Assembly: GCA_015179125.1 (NCBI GenBank)
Contig: WHVA01000036.1
Span: forward strand, 186,001-250,000
DNA length: 64,000 bases
Reading direction: 5' to 3'
DNA from: Gautieria morchelliformis
Lineage: Eukaryota; Basidiomycota; Agaricomycetes; Gomphales; Gomphaceae
The notes beneath the pieces are model-generated. The model saw only the letters and a program-made list of their open reading frames with translations. It was not told the DNA's origin and ran no database searches. The stretch's first letter is position 1. Each line of letters opens with the position of its first letter. Positions 18,950 through 29,593 of this stretch are shown piece by piece. The translations under genes and the position numbers were made by a program.

Positions 18950-21750
18950 TCCTACTAGAGGCTCGCCACGTGTCCTGCTGTCTGTCTTCAATTCACCCAC
19001 GCGCCCACTCAGAGCACCGTACAATCTCGATGCACATCAGTATCTGCAGACGCAGTGTCAAGGTACAGTGCCTATTCCTGCCGTGTGTCCGTGTCCGCTG
19101 TCCCGGCCTATCTTCAATCTTCGAGTCGTGATACAGCCGCACTTGATGCCATCGTCACATGACCGCCGCCTGCCTCTGTACTTCTACTGGCAGCCCCTCA
19201 CTCGACTCATGACTTGGAGTCACGATGCATGATGCATGATGCACGAACCGCGGTCCCTGTCCCCGTCTGACGGCAGAGCACGTGGAGCATTGGCGTGCAT
19301 CCACCGGGGGAATTGTGTATTAGTCGACAATGTATAATAAGTGAGAAATATATGTACCTGTATAGTGTCCAGGATTCCCATTACTTCAATAGTATCACTG
19401 ACAGAAAAAAGGGTTGGTGAGCGGTGGGGTGAGGAGAGGGCACGAATTGACTCATGCAGACATTTCTAGAAGGGTGGACGCTGGGGGGAAGTGGGTGAGC
19501 TAGGAGGATCGGGCTTGTCAAGGTTGGGGAAGGTGGAGGGGTACTAGAGACATAGTAGAAACCAGTAGGTCTACCTAGTGCGGGCAATGCGCCACAGAAC
19601 CATCTGTGGAGCTGCATTGAACCTAGAGTCAGCTACGTAGTTGACGTGACCTACTAGTAGCGCCGGTGTTTCCTGATGTGCACCGTGGGTCGTGGTTCTG
19701 CTCCCATTCCAACCTTTGCCTTGGCATTGTAGCGTCGCCAAGACACATCGACATCGGCCGCGCTCTCCAGCCCCAGCCCCCGCCACCTGTGCCACTTTGC
19801 GGAGGCTCATCCGGAACCGCCGTGCCAATCGCGCGCACGCATGCCCCGCTGACATGAAACTGGTGCTTGACTGCGGGTCTGAACTCCCACGTGGGCGCCG
19901 CCTTGAAGAACTCCCACTGTCTGGGGGAGTCAGTGTCATCGCAGGTGCGCCCGCCTTTGGGTGCGCGTGAGCCCCCTTCTCCACCTCTGGCCCCGTCGCC
20001 AAAAAACGCATGCCGAACGACACGGACGTCCTGCGCCACGCGCCGCGGCCACGCTCACGCTCCAGGTACCGATTCTTCTCTCTGCAGGGAAGGTCCCCAT
20101 GTTGGTGGGTGTGCGGGTCGTCTGGGAATGGCTCGCCACGTGGTGGGAGCGCAGTTCAGGACGTGAGGGGAGGGCGGGCGGAGTCAAGGGAGCAGCGAGT
20201 GGTGCTCGGTAAGCGACATGAGGGACTAGGCAATGGGACATACCATCCGCATGTCCGGCGTCGCTGTTCGTGTCTGGGTCTGGGTCATGCTGGCGGATGG
20301 GTGGGGGGTAAAACGTGGCGGAGAAGGCAGTAAAAGTGTCATGCAGGATGGACTGGCTGTTTATATGCAAAGGGAAATACCATACACTCCGCTCGTTCCT
20401 CTTGCAGCCTTTTCTACACCCGGCACATACACACACACCCCACCACTGGCACATATGCCGGAAACATCATGAGAAGTTCATGTCCATGCGCTGGAGAGGA
20501 CGGTGGGTGATAAGAAGCCTGGGAGGGGAGGCTGTTAGTGTCATGTGAGGGGAGGTGAACTGGGGTTTGGAGTGGACAGGTAAAACACGTGGTGATGCCG
20601 TGAAAGACGAGGGAGTAGAGGGATGACATGTGCGTACCATGCAATGATGACGTCATGGTTTGTCTGGGTCCGTGTCTGTGTCACGCTCCTTGTTGTAGCT
20701 GCCGAGTCGATGTGCATGTTTGTCTTTGTTTGGTGGGTTCCTGATCTGCACACGACGAAACCTCTCTTCGCTCGGGATTATCATCTGGTCTATGAGTTTT
20801 TGCGAAATTCGATGAGGATTTGCTGTGTATGTGGATACTGTTGTTTATATTTACATAACTCTGGATCCAGCCAGTTACCGGTGTTCCAAGGGAGCTGACA
20901 TTATGACAGCTACAACCTTTTCCAATCTGAATTATCGAATGACTGCACAAAAATGCCAGATGTCTAACACTGTACATTCTCGTTAGGTCGCGCTGCCGCC
21001 ATTCTAATAATATCATATTAAACAAAGCTCTCAACACGTTGCAGATCACCTCAGTAGCCTCCTGGGCTATCCTGGGCCACCGGTCACAGCTCTACATCAT
21101 CACCACAGCCGCTACACCGAATGCACAATGTCATGGTTACTATGTCATTGTGCCCCATATTGAAATTCGATGGTCTCTTCATACGACCTCTTCTCACCTC
21201 GTGCAGAACATGCCTCCAAAATAAGAATCGTCTCGTGTCCCCATATCCAGCAAAATTGACACGAGCTGATATCTCTACTGAGGTTATCCAGCATCACTAT
21301 AGAATTACAGCCACGTGCAAACTCTGTGCATTGAGCTGGACAGCCTAGATCTCTTATATCATCTCGCTTCTCACGTTCTCATCTTCCTAAGTAACACACA
21401 GGAGATGCGGCATCTTAATTCACATCAGTGAGCTGTGTCACAGTTGATTTTCATGTGTCATTATGCTGACACCGCACTTAGAGTTGCCAATGAGTGCCAA
21501 GTGCGCTTACATTACGGCAAGTTTGTTATGCATTTTCGAGACTATTCCGCGGATATAATAACCAGTTCCTGGCGAGAACCCAAAGCTCAATTACTCGTCT
21601 GGCAGATCACTGTATCTGATGATTTGACCTTGTATTAATCCTTTTCACATGAAGTTCTTCTATCAGACCCGCCCATGTTGCAAATTGTGCGATGCTTCAC
21701 ACTGATGGGATGTTGTTAATATTGGTTGACCTGGCAGCACCCATGGCCAG
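18950..21750. other. 2.8 kb GC-richer stretch without recognisable gene
   Basis: Base composition changes sharply at about 18950, the right edge of the AT-rich island. The longest frame is 19629-20039 on the minus strand (136 codons, with RQWEFFKAAPTWEF and a Gly-rich GTGGGGWGW), overlapped by other long frames in GC-rich DNA, so it is not safe to call. No repeats in common with the rest of the window were seen. Confidence 0.4.
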
Positions 21751-21755
21751 AATAT

Positions 21756-21763
21756 TATATATA
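21756..21763 (+). promoter_or_regulatory. TATA box of the DUF6533 gene
   Basis: TATATATA about 86 bp upstream of the start codon at 21849, on the right strand. Position fits a fungal core promoter. Confidence 0.5.
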
Positions 21764-21848
21764 CACCTGGCGCGATCTGCTACTCCAATCCCACATCACT
21801 ACGCACAACTTAGTCCCTCGTCTGCACCCTAGATTTTCTGGCTTACAT

Positions 21849-22091
21849 ATGTCTCAGGCAGCCTCGGCTGAAATCCAGGCGCTATCAGACGTGTATGTAC
21901 TTACCACATTGAGTGGGATGCAGAAGAATTTACCTGAATTAGCTTTGCGGTCAACTCTACCATCTTCGCAGCGCTTGGTATGCATACATACCCCCTATCT
22001 AAGTCCATGATTTCCTTAGGTTGTTATACAGCACTGCTCATCTATGACACTCTTCTCACACTGCCTTCTGAAATCAAGCACATTTGGTGCA
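21849..22091 (+). pseudogene. DUF6533-type seven-helix membrane protein, 5' exons (gene split by Gypsy G2)
   Basis: Exon 1 is 21849-21892 (MSQAASAEIQALSD plus two bases). Intron 1 is 50 nt, GTATGT...TTAG. Exon 2 is 21943-21977, and intron 2 is 42 nt, GTATGC...CTTAG. Exon 3 starts at 22020 and runs into the retrotransposon at 22091. The frame is kept across both introns. The protein reads ALLIYDTLLTLPSEIKHIW, the DUF6533 signature (hydrophobic helix, Tyr-Asp, Leu-Leu-Thr, Glu, Ile-Trp). DUF6533 proteins are fungal integral membrane proteins of unknown function, with receptor-like topology. The same exon resumes at 29594 beyond the insertion, so this allele cannot make a normal product. Confidence 0.8.
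22087..22091 (+). repeat. Target-site duplication GTGCA, left copy (G2)
   Basis: GTGCA lies directly left of the 5' LTR and recurs at 29589-29593 directly right of the 3' LTR. Removing one copy and the element restores an open DUF6533 exon. Confidence 0.9.
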
Positions 22092-22640
22092 TGTAAGGAC
22101 CCGGCCTTTGGCCGGTTACTTACCGGTAAAACCTTCTTCCGAGCCCGAGCCTTGTGATATTCGTGCCCGAGTACACCTGACCCTTATCCGAGCCCGAGCT
22201 TGAGTTCATATCCGACCTTGATCCCATGCCCGTATCCCCTTAGTTACTGATTCCGCTCCATCACGCATCATTCGTATATTGCCTCGCCCTGACCTCGGTC
22301 TCCTGACCTCGCCCTGACCTCCACTAATATGTTCGCCCCTGACTTGCACCCTCGCCCGTATATAACCCCCTTGTATGCATTCCTACTCCTCAGTCTGAAA
22401 ATCAACTATCGTATCCCTTCGATCCTTAGCTAGTTTCTAAGCCTCACCTCTTAAGCCAAACCTCGCCTCTTATTCGTTTACCTCCAAAGTTGGGACTCGT
22501 GTGTAGGGTCGGCGCAGCACATAAGCTGAAGCCAAGTCCCTCTCCGACTTCCCCATCCAAACCTCGCCCCGTAACCTCGGACCTTGCCTCGGGTTTCGCT
22601 CCCCACCTCGGTCAACCTTACGACGGATTGTACCGTAACA
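22092..22640 (+). repeat. 5' LTR of Gypsy G2
   Basis: TGTAAGGAC...CCGTAACA, 549 bp. It has a TATA (CGTATATAACC, around 22357-22367) and the conserved GGCGCAGCACATAAGCTGAA block near the 3' end. It carries one copy of the 14-bp unit GACCTCGGTCTCCT. No tRNA-type primer site starting TGG follows it. Confidence 0.9.
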
Positions 22641-22684
22641 GTATTTTCAGACTGCTTACACCCTACGTATCCCTTTTCTTCACT

Positions 22685-23917
22685 ATGTCCATGATGACTC
22701 GTTCCCGCACCCTTCGGGGTATATCAGAACAACGACGTTTCTCGGAAGCCCCCAACGACTCACCACCGTCCCCGGGGATACCCCTCGCAGACCCCGCCGA
22801 GCCTAGTAACAAAGGCAAAGGTAGGGCTAACCCCGGTGATCCTTCAGGTGATCCAGGTGATGGCTCGGGAAGTTCTGACAGCGATCAGGATCTCCCCAAC
22901 CTCCCACCCGAGGATCTCGGTGACCTCGAGGACAATGAGCTTATGCATCGAGTGTTCATCAAACTCGCGAAACCTCGCAAGTCCAAAGCACGAGCCAAGG
23001 TCAAGGAACCGGATAGTTATGACGGTACTGACCAAGCCAAGCTTCGCACCTTCTTCCTTCAATGCGTACTCAACTTCCGAGATCGTCCCACAGCTTTCAA
23101 GACTGGGGCCTCGAAGGTGCAGTATGCTATTTCATACCTGTCCGGCTCAGCCCTACAGTATTTTGAGCCGGCGATCCTCGGCGAGGTTCAACCCGAGCCA
23201 GACTGGCTCGAGGACTGGGACAGCTTCAAGGCCGAGCTCGAGCTCAACTTCGGCCCATACGACAACGCTGCCCAAGCCGAGATTGACCTCGAGAAGATCG
23301 TTATGAAAGAGCACCACAAGGCCGCGCGATTCTTTATCGACTTCGCCTGAGCTTCGACTCGGACCCAGTGGAACGATGCGGCCCTCCGACATTTCGCCTA
23401 CAAGGGCTTGTCCAAACGAATCAAGGACGACTTACTTCATTTCCCTCGATTCCGCAGCCTCGCCGAGCTTAGGAACTTCGCGCTGGAATGCGACAGCCGT
23501 TACTGGGAGCATAAGGAATATGACACCATGATCAATGGTCGTAGCTCCCAGCCTGCACGCACCACTAATCAGTCCAGCAGCAATGCCACTAACAACAACC
23601 AGTCTTCCAGCGGTTCTAATAACAATAAGAACTGCAACAAGACTAACAACAACGGCAAGGGTTCCAACAACAACAACTCTTCGAACAACAAGGGTCAGCC
23701 CAACATTTCGAGCAAGCTCGGGAAGGATGGCAAGCTACTTCCCGAGGAGCGCCAACGTCGGGTCGACCAAGGCCTTTGTCTGCTGTGTGGCACCAAGGGC
23801 CACATCGTCAAGGACTGCCCAAAGAACAAGTCTACCAACAGTAGCGGTTCTAAAGGTCGGGCAGCGAAGACCCCTAACGAGGGGACTTCGGCCTCCATTA
23901 TGGAGGTGAAAAAATAG
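22685..23917 (+). pseudogene. Gag of Gypsy G2, one nonsense codon
   Basis: Starts MSMMTRSRTLRG. The Gag helical core includes FVIKLA-like and YDGTDQAKLRTFFLQ segments, then LSGSALQYFEP and WDSFKAELELNFG. A C-terminal zinc knuckle CLLCGTKGHIVKDC ends it. One TGA at 23348-23350 interrupts an otherwise open frame of 411 codons; related Gags have Arg there, which fits CGA to TGA. An Asn/Ser-rich linker precedes the knuckle. Gag forms the retrotransposon particle and packages RNA. Confidence 0.85.
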
Positions 23918-23967
23918 GTAGCAACCTCGGAACCACACGATCCGAGGATTGCGGTAACCTCCCCCAT

Positions 23968-26900
23968 GTGCTCAGACTCAGTGCCGCTTCTCATTCATTG
24001 TCCAAAGATTCCCTTAATGTAGATTTAACCTCGCCTTCGCCCCCCAACGTCGCTTTTGTTGCATTAGTTGACTGCAGGTCCTCAGATTGTTTTATTGAAT
24101 CCAGATTTGTCCAGAAGTACTCTATGCCTGCTTATCCTGTCTCCCCTATACCTCTGAAACTATTTGACGGTAGTACTAACACTACCATTACTCAAGCTCT
24201 AGACCTCTGCATTTGCTTTCCGACTGGCGAACAACAATGGGTTACCTTCTACGTAACCTCGCTCGACTTGAGTTTCTCGATGGTACTTGGCCACAACTGG
24301 CTCACCCGCTACAATCCGTCGATTGACTGGGTATTCGGCAGTATTACCTTCAAGACCATCGACCTAACTACGGCTCCAGCGACCACGGTGATGTCAGCTC
24401 GCTCAGCCTCGGCTACGACTTCGACCTCGCCTACGGCATCTTCGCCCCCGCCTCCGACCTTGCCTCCGAAGTTGCAAGCACCCCTCGTTTCCCTAATCAA
24501 TGCACCCGCTTTCATGCGCGCATCTAGATTGGAAGGGTCCGAAGTGTTTCAGCTCAATCTGGCTTCGCCTGAGCTCCTCACCAGAGGGGCAGCATCGGGA
24601 GAAGGTTCTTCCGAGCTTTCTGAGGATATTAAGAAACATGTTCCCGAAGTATATCACGAATTTGCAGATGTGTTCAGTAAGGCACGTGCTGACACTCTAG
24701 CTCCCCACCGACCCCATGATATCAAAATCAACCTCGAAGAAGGGACTTCGCCGCCTATCGGTCCCATCTACTCTCTCTCAGCTTTCGAACTCAAAGCACT
24801 TCGCAAGTTCATCGACGAGCACTTGAACATCGGTTTCATCTGACCTTCACGCTCGCCTCATGGTGCACCGGTATTGTTTGTCCGCAAAAAAGATGCTCAC
24901 TTCGGTTGTGTGTCGACTTCCGAGGTTTAAACAAGATCTCAAAAAAAGATCGGTATCCATTGCCATTGATTGCTGACTTACTTGATGCTCCAAAGAATGC
25001 TCGCATCTATACGAAGATTGATCTTCATCACGCTTACCACCTCGTACGGGTGGCCGAGGGAGACGAATGGAAAACCGCCTTCAGGACTCGCTATGGGTCT
25101 TTTGAATGGTTGGTTATGCCATTTGGTCTCACTAACGGCCCTGCGGCTTTCCAGAGATTCATGAACGAGATTTTCGCTGACCTTTTGGACGTTTGTGTGG
25201 TGGTATACTTGGATGACATTCTAATCTACTCCAGTGACCCCTCCAAACATGTTGAACATGTCAAAGAAGTCTTGCGACGACTGCGACTCAACAACCTCTT
25301 CACCAAAGGAGACAAATGCGAGTTTCATCGCGACTCGGTGGAATTCCTCGGCTACATACTCTCTCCCGACGGCCTCACTATGGCGGACGACAACGTAAAA
25401 GCCATTCAAGACTGGCCTGAACCTCGCAAAGTTCACGACATCCAATCCTTCCTCGGCTTCGCCAACTTCTACCGACGTTTCATTCACAACTATTCCGACA
25501 TCACCATTCCCCTCACCCGACTCACCCGCAAGGGTACCCCTTGGATCTTTTCCGAGGATTGTCGGCAGGCTTTCAACCTGCTGAAAAGGGCGTTCACTAC
25601 CACTCCTATCCTTACCCACTGGATCCCTGACCTTCCGCTAATCGTAGAGACTGATGCTGCAGATTATGCCTTAGCGGCAATCTTATCACTGCGAACCTCG
25701 GAAGGCGAACTTCATGCCGTCGCTTTCCACTCCCGCACATTCACCTCTACCGAGCTCAACTACGATGTTCACGACAAGGAGCTCCTCGCCATTTTTGAAG
25801 CTTTTCAACGCTGGCGACACTACCTAGAGGGCTCTGGCGGCCCTGTCGACGTTATCACTGACCACAAGAACCTCGAATACTTCTCAACTACGAAGCTCTT
25901 GACCCGTCGACAAGCTCGGTGGTCGAATACCTTTCCCAATTCAACCTCACCATACGCTTCCGACCTGGTCGCCTCGGAACGAAGCCTGACTCTCTCACTA
26001 GACGATGGGACTCTACCTTAAAGAGGGGAATAGCGACTATGCCACCATAAACCCACAGAACCCACGGCCAGTGTTTACCCAACACCAGCTGGCATCGTCC
26101 CTTAGAGCTACTAACCTCGCTCCCGTCGTACTTCGAGCCGCTTCACTGCTTGATACCGAGCAGATCCGAGCTGACATACTAGCAAACCTCCTCTCGGACC
26201 CCATAGCCAAGTCGCACCTTGGCTTGGTTAATGACCTGAGGTGGACCACAGACCCCGAGGGCTTTCTCAATCTTGACAACCGAACCTATGTTCCAGCGGC
26301 CCAAGACCTTCGACTTCGCATCCTGCAATACAAGCACGACCACATTCTCTCGGGACACTTCGGGGTCAACAAGACCTTGGAGCTGATCCGGTGAGACTAC
26401 ACTTGGCCAGGGATTAGATCCTTTGTCAAAGAGTATTGCAAGACTTGCACCACTTGTATGCGAAGCAAGCCGCAACGTCATAAACCCTATGGTCTCCTCA
26501 AACAACTTCCCGTTCCCGAGAAGCCTTGGAATTCCATCTCTATGGATTTCATTGAGCAGCTTCCCCCTTCATCCGAGTTCACCTCCATCCTAGTGATTGT
26601 TGACCGCTTCACTAAGCAGGTTATCTTCATTCCAACCACAGACAAGATAACCTCGCAAGAGCTCGCTCACCTCTTCGTCCTTCATGTCTTTTCCAAGCAT
26701 GGAGTCCCCTCGCATGTCACCTCGGACAGGGGTTCCGAGTTCGTCTCGCACTTCTGGCGCTCCTTAGGGAAGGCCTTGGACATGCGGTTGCATTTCACCT
26801 CGGGATATCATCCCGAGGGTGACGGTCAAACCGAGTGTGCTAACCAGACCTTGGAACAGTACCTCAGGATATATTGCAACTATCAGCAGTCCAATTGGGC

Positions 26901-27623
26901 TTCGCTCCTTCCCCTAGCGAGTTCGCCTACAACAATGCGCCTAGCGCAACCACTGGTATATCCCCATTCTTTGCTAATAAGGGTTACCATCCGAACCTCG
27001 CAGTTCACCCCGAGCGCAACCTTGCCTCGGCCCGAGCCTGAGACTTCGTGGCTGACCTGGACTAGCTGCACCAAGAACTTCGCTGCGCCATCCTCGAGGC
27101 TCAGAAGACCTACCAAGCCTCGGCCGATGTTCGCCGCAAGCCCGCTGCTGATTTCCAAGTGGGATCCCTCGCCTTTGTGAAGGCACAGTACTTCAGAACA
27201 ACTTGGCCTACCAAGAAGCTCGCCGAGAAGTTTCTGGGTCCTTTTGAGATCATTTCCCGAGCGGGTACTCACTCTTTCACCCTTCAACTTCCAGAACACA
27301 TGCATTCAGTCCATCCAGTATTCCACGTATCTATGCTCGAACCAGCCTCACCCAACACCATTCCGAACCGAGTTCAGCCACCTCCGCCCCCAGTCGTTAT
27401 CGACGGCGAACCCGAGTTCGAGGTTTCCGAAATCCTCGACTCGAAGATCGATAATAGACGCAAGAGCTGCAAGTTACTCTATCTTGTTAGGTGGACTGGT
27501 TACGAAGGTACCGACGAAGAAACCTTGTGGATCCTCGCTTCCGAGCTTGATCTTGCCTCGGAGCTGGTCACTGACTTCCACGAATCTTACCCGGGCAAGC
27601 CGGGCCCTTTGACTGCTCTATGA
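23968..27623 (+). pseudogene. Pol of Gypsy G2 with chromodomain, multiply broken
   Basis: Protease (ALVDCRSSDCF; the active-site DSG reads DCR), RT (MPFGLTNGPAAFQ, YLDDILIY), RNase H (VETDAADYALAA, DKELLAI), integrase zinc finger (HDHILSGHFG...CKTCTTC), integrase core (MDFIEQL, SDRGSEF, GQTECANQ), and a C-terminal chromodomain (LYLVRWTGYEGTDEETLW). Breaks: TGA at 24841, 26392 and 27039, TAG at 27063, and frame changes near 24900, 25925 and 26920. The three TGAs fall where Arg is expected. The chromodomain is thought to steer integration to modified chromatin. Confidence 0.9.
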
Positions 27624-27765
27624 TCGTTTTCCTTTGTTAACCCCCATGACCCCAGTAGTTAGATAACAAAATCCCCTCGCAATCGAACAAAACAAAAATC
27701 AATAAAATCCAAGAAAATTCTATTATTCCATTTACTAGTTATTCCATCATCCTCATATCCTCTCC

Positions 27766-28838
27766 CTAGCTCTCCTCGCTACCCTCGCCTGACTCCTCCT
27801 CATTACTACTGCTACTTCGCTCCACCAGACCCCCATGTCCCCCATAATCTGCCAAGTCCCTCGCCCCCTGCATCCGCTTCAAGTAGTTCCGCCTCCTCCT
27901 TATCCTCATGAACTCCAGATCCGCCCGGTTCATCCTGTCATTCGCCGCTCTAAACTCCCCCAACAACTCACACACCTTTTCCCCAACCTCGCCAACCTTC
28001 CATCCCACGTCACTCACTGCTGCTATCAACTCCCTCATTTCCGCACTTTGCTCCGACCTTTTCACCTTCTTGTCTTTCTTCGCCCTCCGACCTCCCACCT
28101 TGGTTCCCTCCACCTCGGTTTCCTTCCCCTCACTCTGCCTCGCTCCCTCAGTTCCCTTTCCCTTCTCCTCGCTCATCCTCGCTTCCATCCTCTCCACCCT
28201 CGTCTCAAGGTTCTGCTCGACCCAGTTGCTTGAGTCATTGTCATCATCAACCTCGTTCCGAACCTTGGCCCCTTTCCTCGGCCTCGGCCCGTCCTCGGCC
28301 TCCTCGCTCCTCGCTTGCTTCTTGCCCACGGCACCCGCCTGACCTTTTCCTGAGGTCGCCTTGCTGCGGCGACCTTGGGCGATGCTACAGCCCAAAGAAC
28401 GGGTCCTGCACCACACGCAGGCACCCTGGTCGGTGAGGCCGAAGTCGAGACTAACGGCCCGAAGGCACGTATAGTCGCGCTCTTCGCAGCGCGCGCACCT
28501 CGCCTCGGCCTTGGTCGCAAGCTGCCACTCGCGAGGTCCCCCGTCAGCGAGCTTCTACCCGTATAGGGACAAGTCGGTCGGGTGGTATGAATCAGCCGCA
28601 GCCATGACTAGACAACACGGGTACTCACCTTTTTTCCACTCGGCCCCTCCTGCCACGGTTGCCACATGTCAATGGCCCCCACCTCATCGATTGGCAGTAC
28701 GCCAACCTCGGGTCGATCCTCGGGCATAACCACACCCGAGGCTTCTTCGTTCTCCTCAGACAACAATGTCTGGTCGAACACATTTGTCGCGCTGTTCTCA
28801 TCAACGGCTAAGTTGAAGAGGGCTTGAGGGCGCACCAT
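27766..28838 (-). CDS. Antisense spliced gene inside Gypsy G2: two C-x2-C-x6-C motifs plus coiled coil
   Basis: Exon 1 is 28838-28629 (70 codons, start MVRPQALFNLAVDE). The intron is 28628-28555 (74 nt, GTGAGT...GGGTAG). Exon 2 is 28554-27766 (262 codons plus stop). The joint is phase 0, giving about 332 residues. Cysteines 90, 93, 100 (CARCEERDYTC) and 116, 119, 126 (CVWCRTRSLGC) copy the spacing of a fungal Zn2Cys6 cluster with a 15-residue linker. A Lys/Arg-rich stretch follows, then a helical region (about 240-296, MRELIAAVSDVGWKVGEV) and an acidic Ser/Glu tail. It lies between pol and the 3' LTR, opposite to the element. The frame is intact although gag and pol are broken. A nucleic-acid-binding role is an inference. 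Confidence 0.7.
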
Positions 28839-28876
28839 ACTTCGTTGGCACTTGGGTTCGCTGCATCCTACCCGCC

Positions 28877-28886
28877 CTTTTATCTA
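28877..28886 (-). promoter_or_regulatory. TATA-like element of the antisense gene
   Basis: TAGATAAAAG on the minus strand, 39-48 bp upstream of the ATG at 28838. It gives the antisense gene a promoter of its own, inside the retrotransposon, independent of the LTR. Confidence 0.45.
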
Positions 28887-29011
28887 ACCTCGGCTACGAT
28901 TTAAGCTTCGCCTTTCCGGCTACTGAACATCGGGCCGGGATCTAGATTCGAGGATAGGCGAACCTTGTTCATATTACGGCCTCGAGGGTCTTGGCCATAA
29001 GGAGGGGATAC

Positions 29012-29588
29012 TGTAAGGACCCGGCCTTTGGCCGGTTACTTACCGGTAAAACCTTCTTCCGAGCCCGAGCCTTGTGATATTCGTGCCCGAGTACACCTGA
29101 CCCTTATCCGAGCCCGAGCTTGAGTTCATATCCGACCTTGATCCCATGCCCGTATCCCCTTAGTTACTGATTCCGCTCCATCACGCATCATTCGTATATT
29201 GCCTCGCCCTGACCTCGGTCTCCTGACCTCGGTCTCCTGACCTCGGTCTCCTGACCTCGCCCTGACCTCCACTAATATGTTCGCCCCTGACTTGCACCCT
29301 CGCCCGTATATAACCCCCTTGTATGCATTCCTACTCCTCAGTCTGAAAATCAACTATCGTATCCCTTCGATCCTTAGCTAGTTTCTAAGCCTCACCTCTT
29401 AAGCCAAACCTCGCCTCTTATTCGTTTACCTCCGAAGTTGGGACTCGTGCGTAGGGTCGGCGCAGCACATAAGCTGAAGCCAAGTCCCTCTCCGACTTCC
29501 CCATCCAAACCTCACCCCGTAACCTCGGACCTTGCCTCGGGTTTCGCTCCCCACATCGGTCAACCTTACGACGGATCGTACCGTAACA
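29012..29588 (+). repeat. 3' LTR of Gypsy G2
   Basis: 577 bp, TGTAAGGAC...CCGTAACA, same as the 5' LTR except for 5 single-base changes and two extra copies of the 14-bp unit GACCTCGGTCTCCT (three here, one there). Confidence 0.9.
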
Positions 29589-29593
29589 GTGCA
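29589..29593 (+). repeat. Target-site duplication GTGCA, right copy (G2)
   Basis: Exact match to 22087-22091. Confidence 0.9.

Larger units (their letters stand above)
22092..29588 (+). mobile_element. Complete Ty3/Gypsy chromovirus G2 with antisense accessory gene
   Basis: 5' LTR, gag, pol (protease, RT, RNase H, integrase, chromodomain), an antisense gene, a purine tract (about 28999-29011), then the 3' LTR, flanked by GTGCA. The two LTRs differ at only 5 positions over 549 aligned bases, plus a 28-bp expansion, so the insertion is recent. The coding region is nevertheless full of stops and frameshifts. The element sits inside an exon of the DUF6533 gene in the same orientation. Confidence 0.9.

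Noticed and set aside
19936..20454. 172-codon minus-strand frame in the 19-20 kb stretch
   Set aside because: Several long frames overlap on both strands in GC-rich DNA, with Cys/His/Arg-rich composition and no motif; coding cannot be told from chance.
22836..23306. 156-codon frame overlapping Gypsy G2 gag
   Set aside because: Ser/Arg-rich, out of frame with the Gag that has known motifs; codon shadow.
27835..28342. Plus-strand frames of 132 and 144 codons downstream of G2 pol
   Set aside because: Low-complexity Pro/Ser/Leu translations of the antisense zinc-motif gene, which has a clean intron and Cys motifs.
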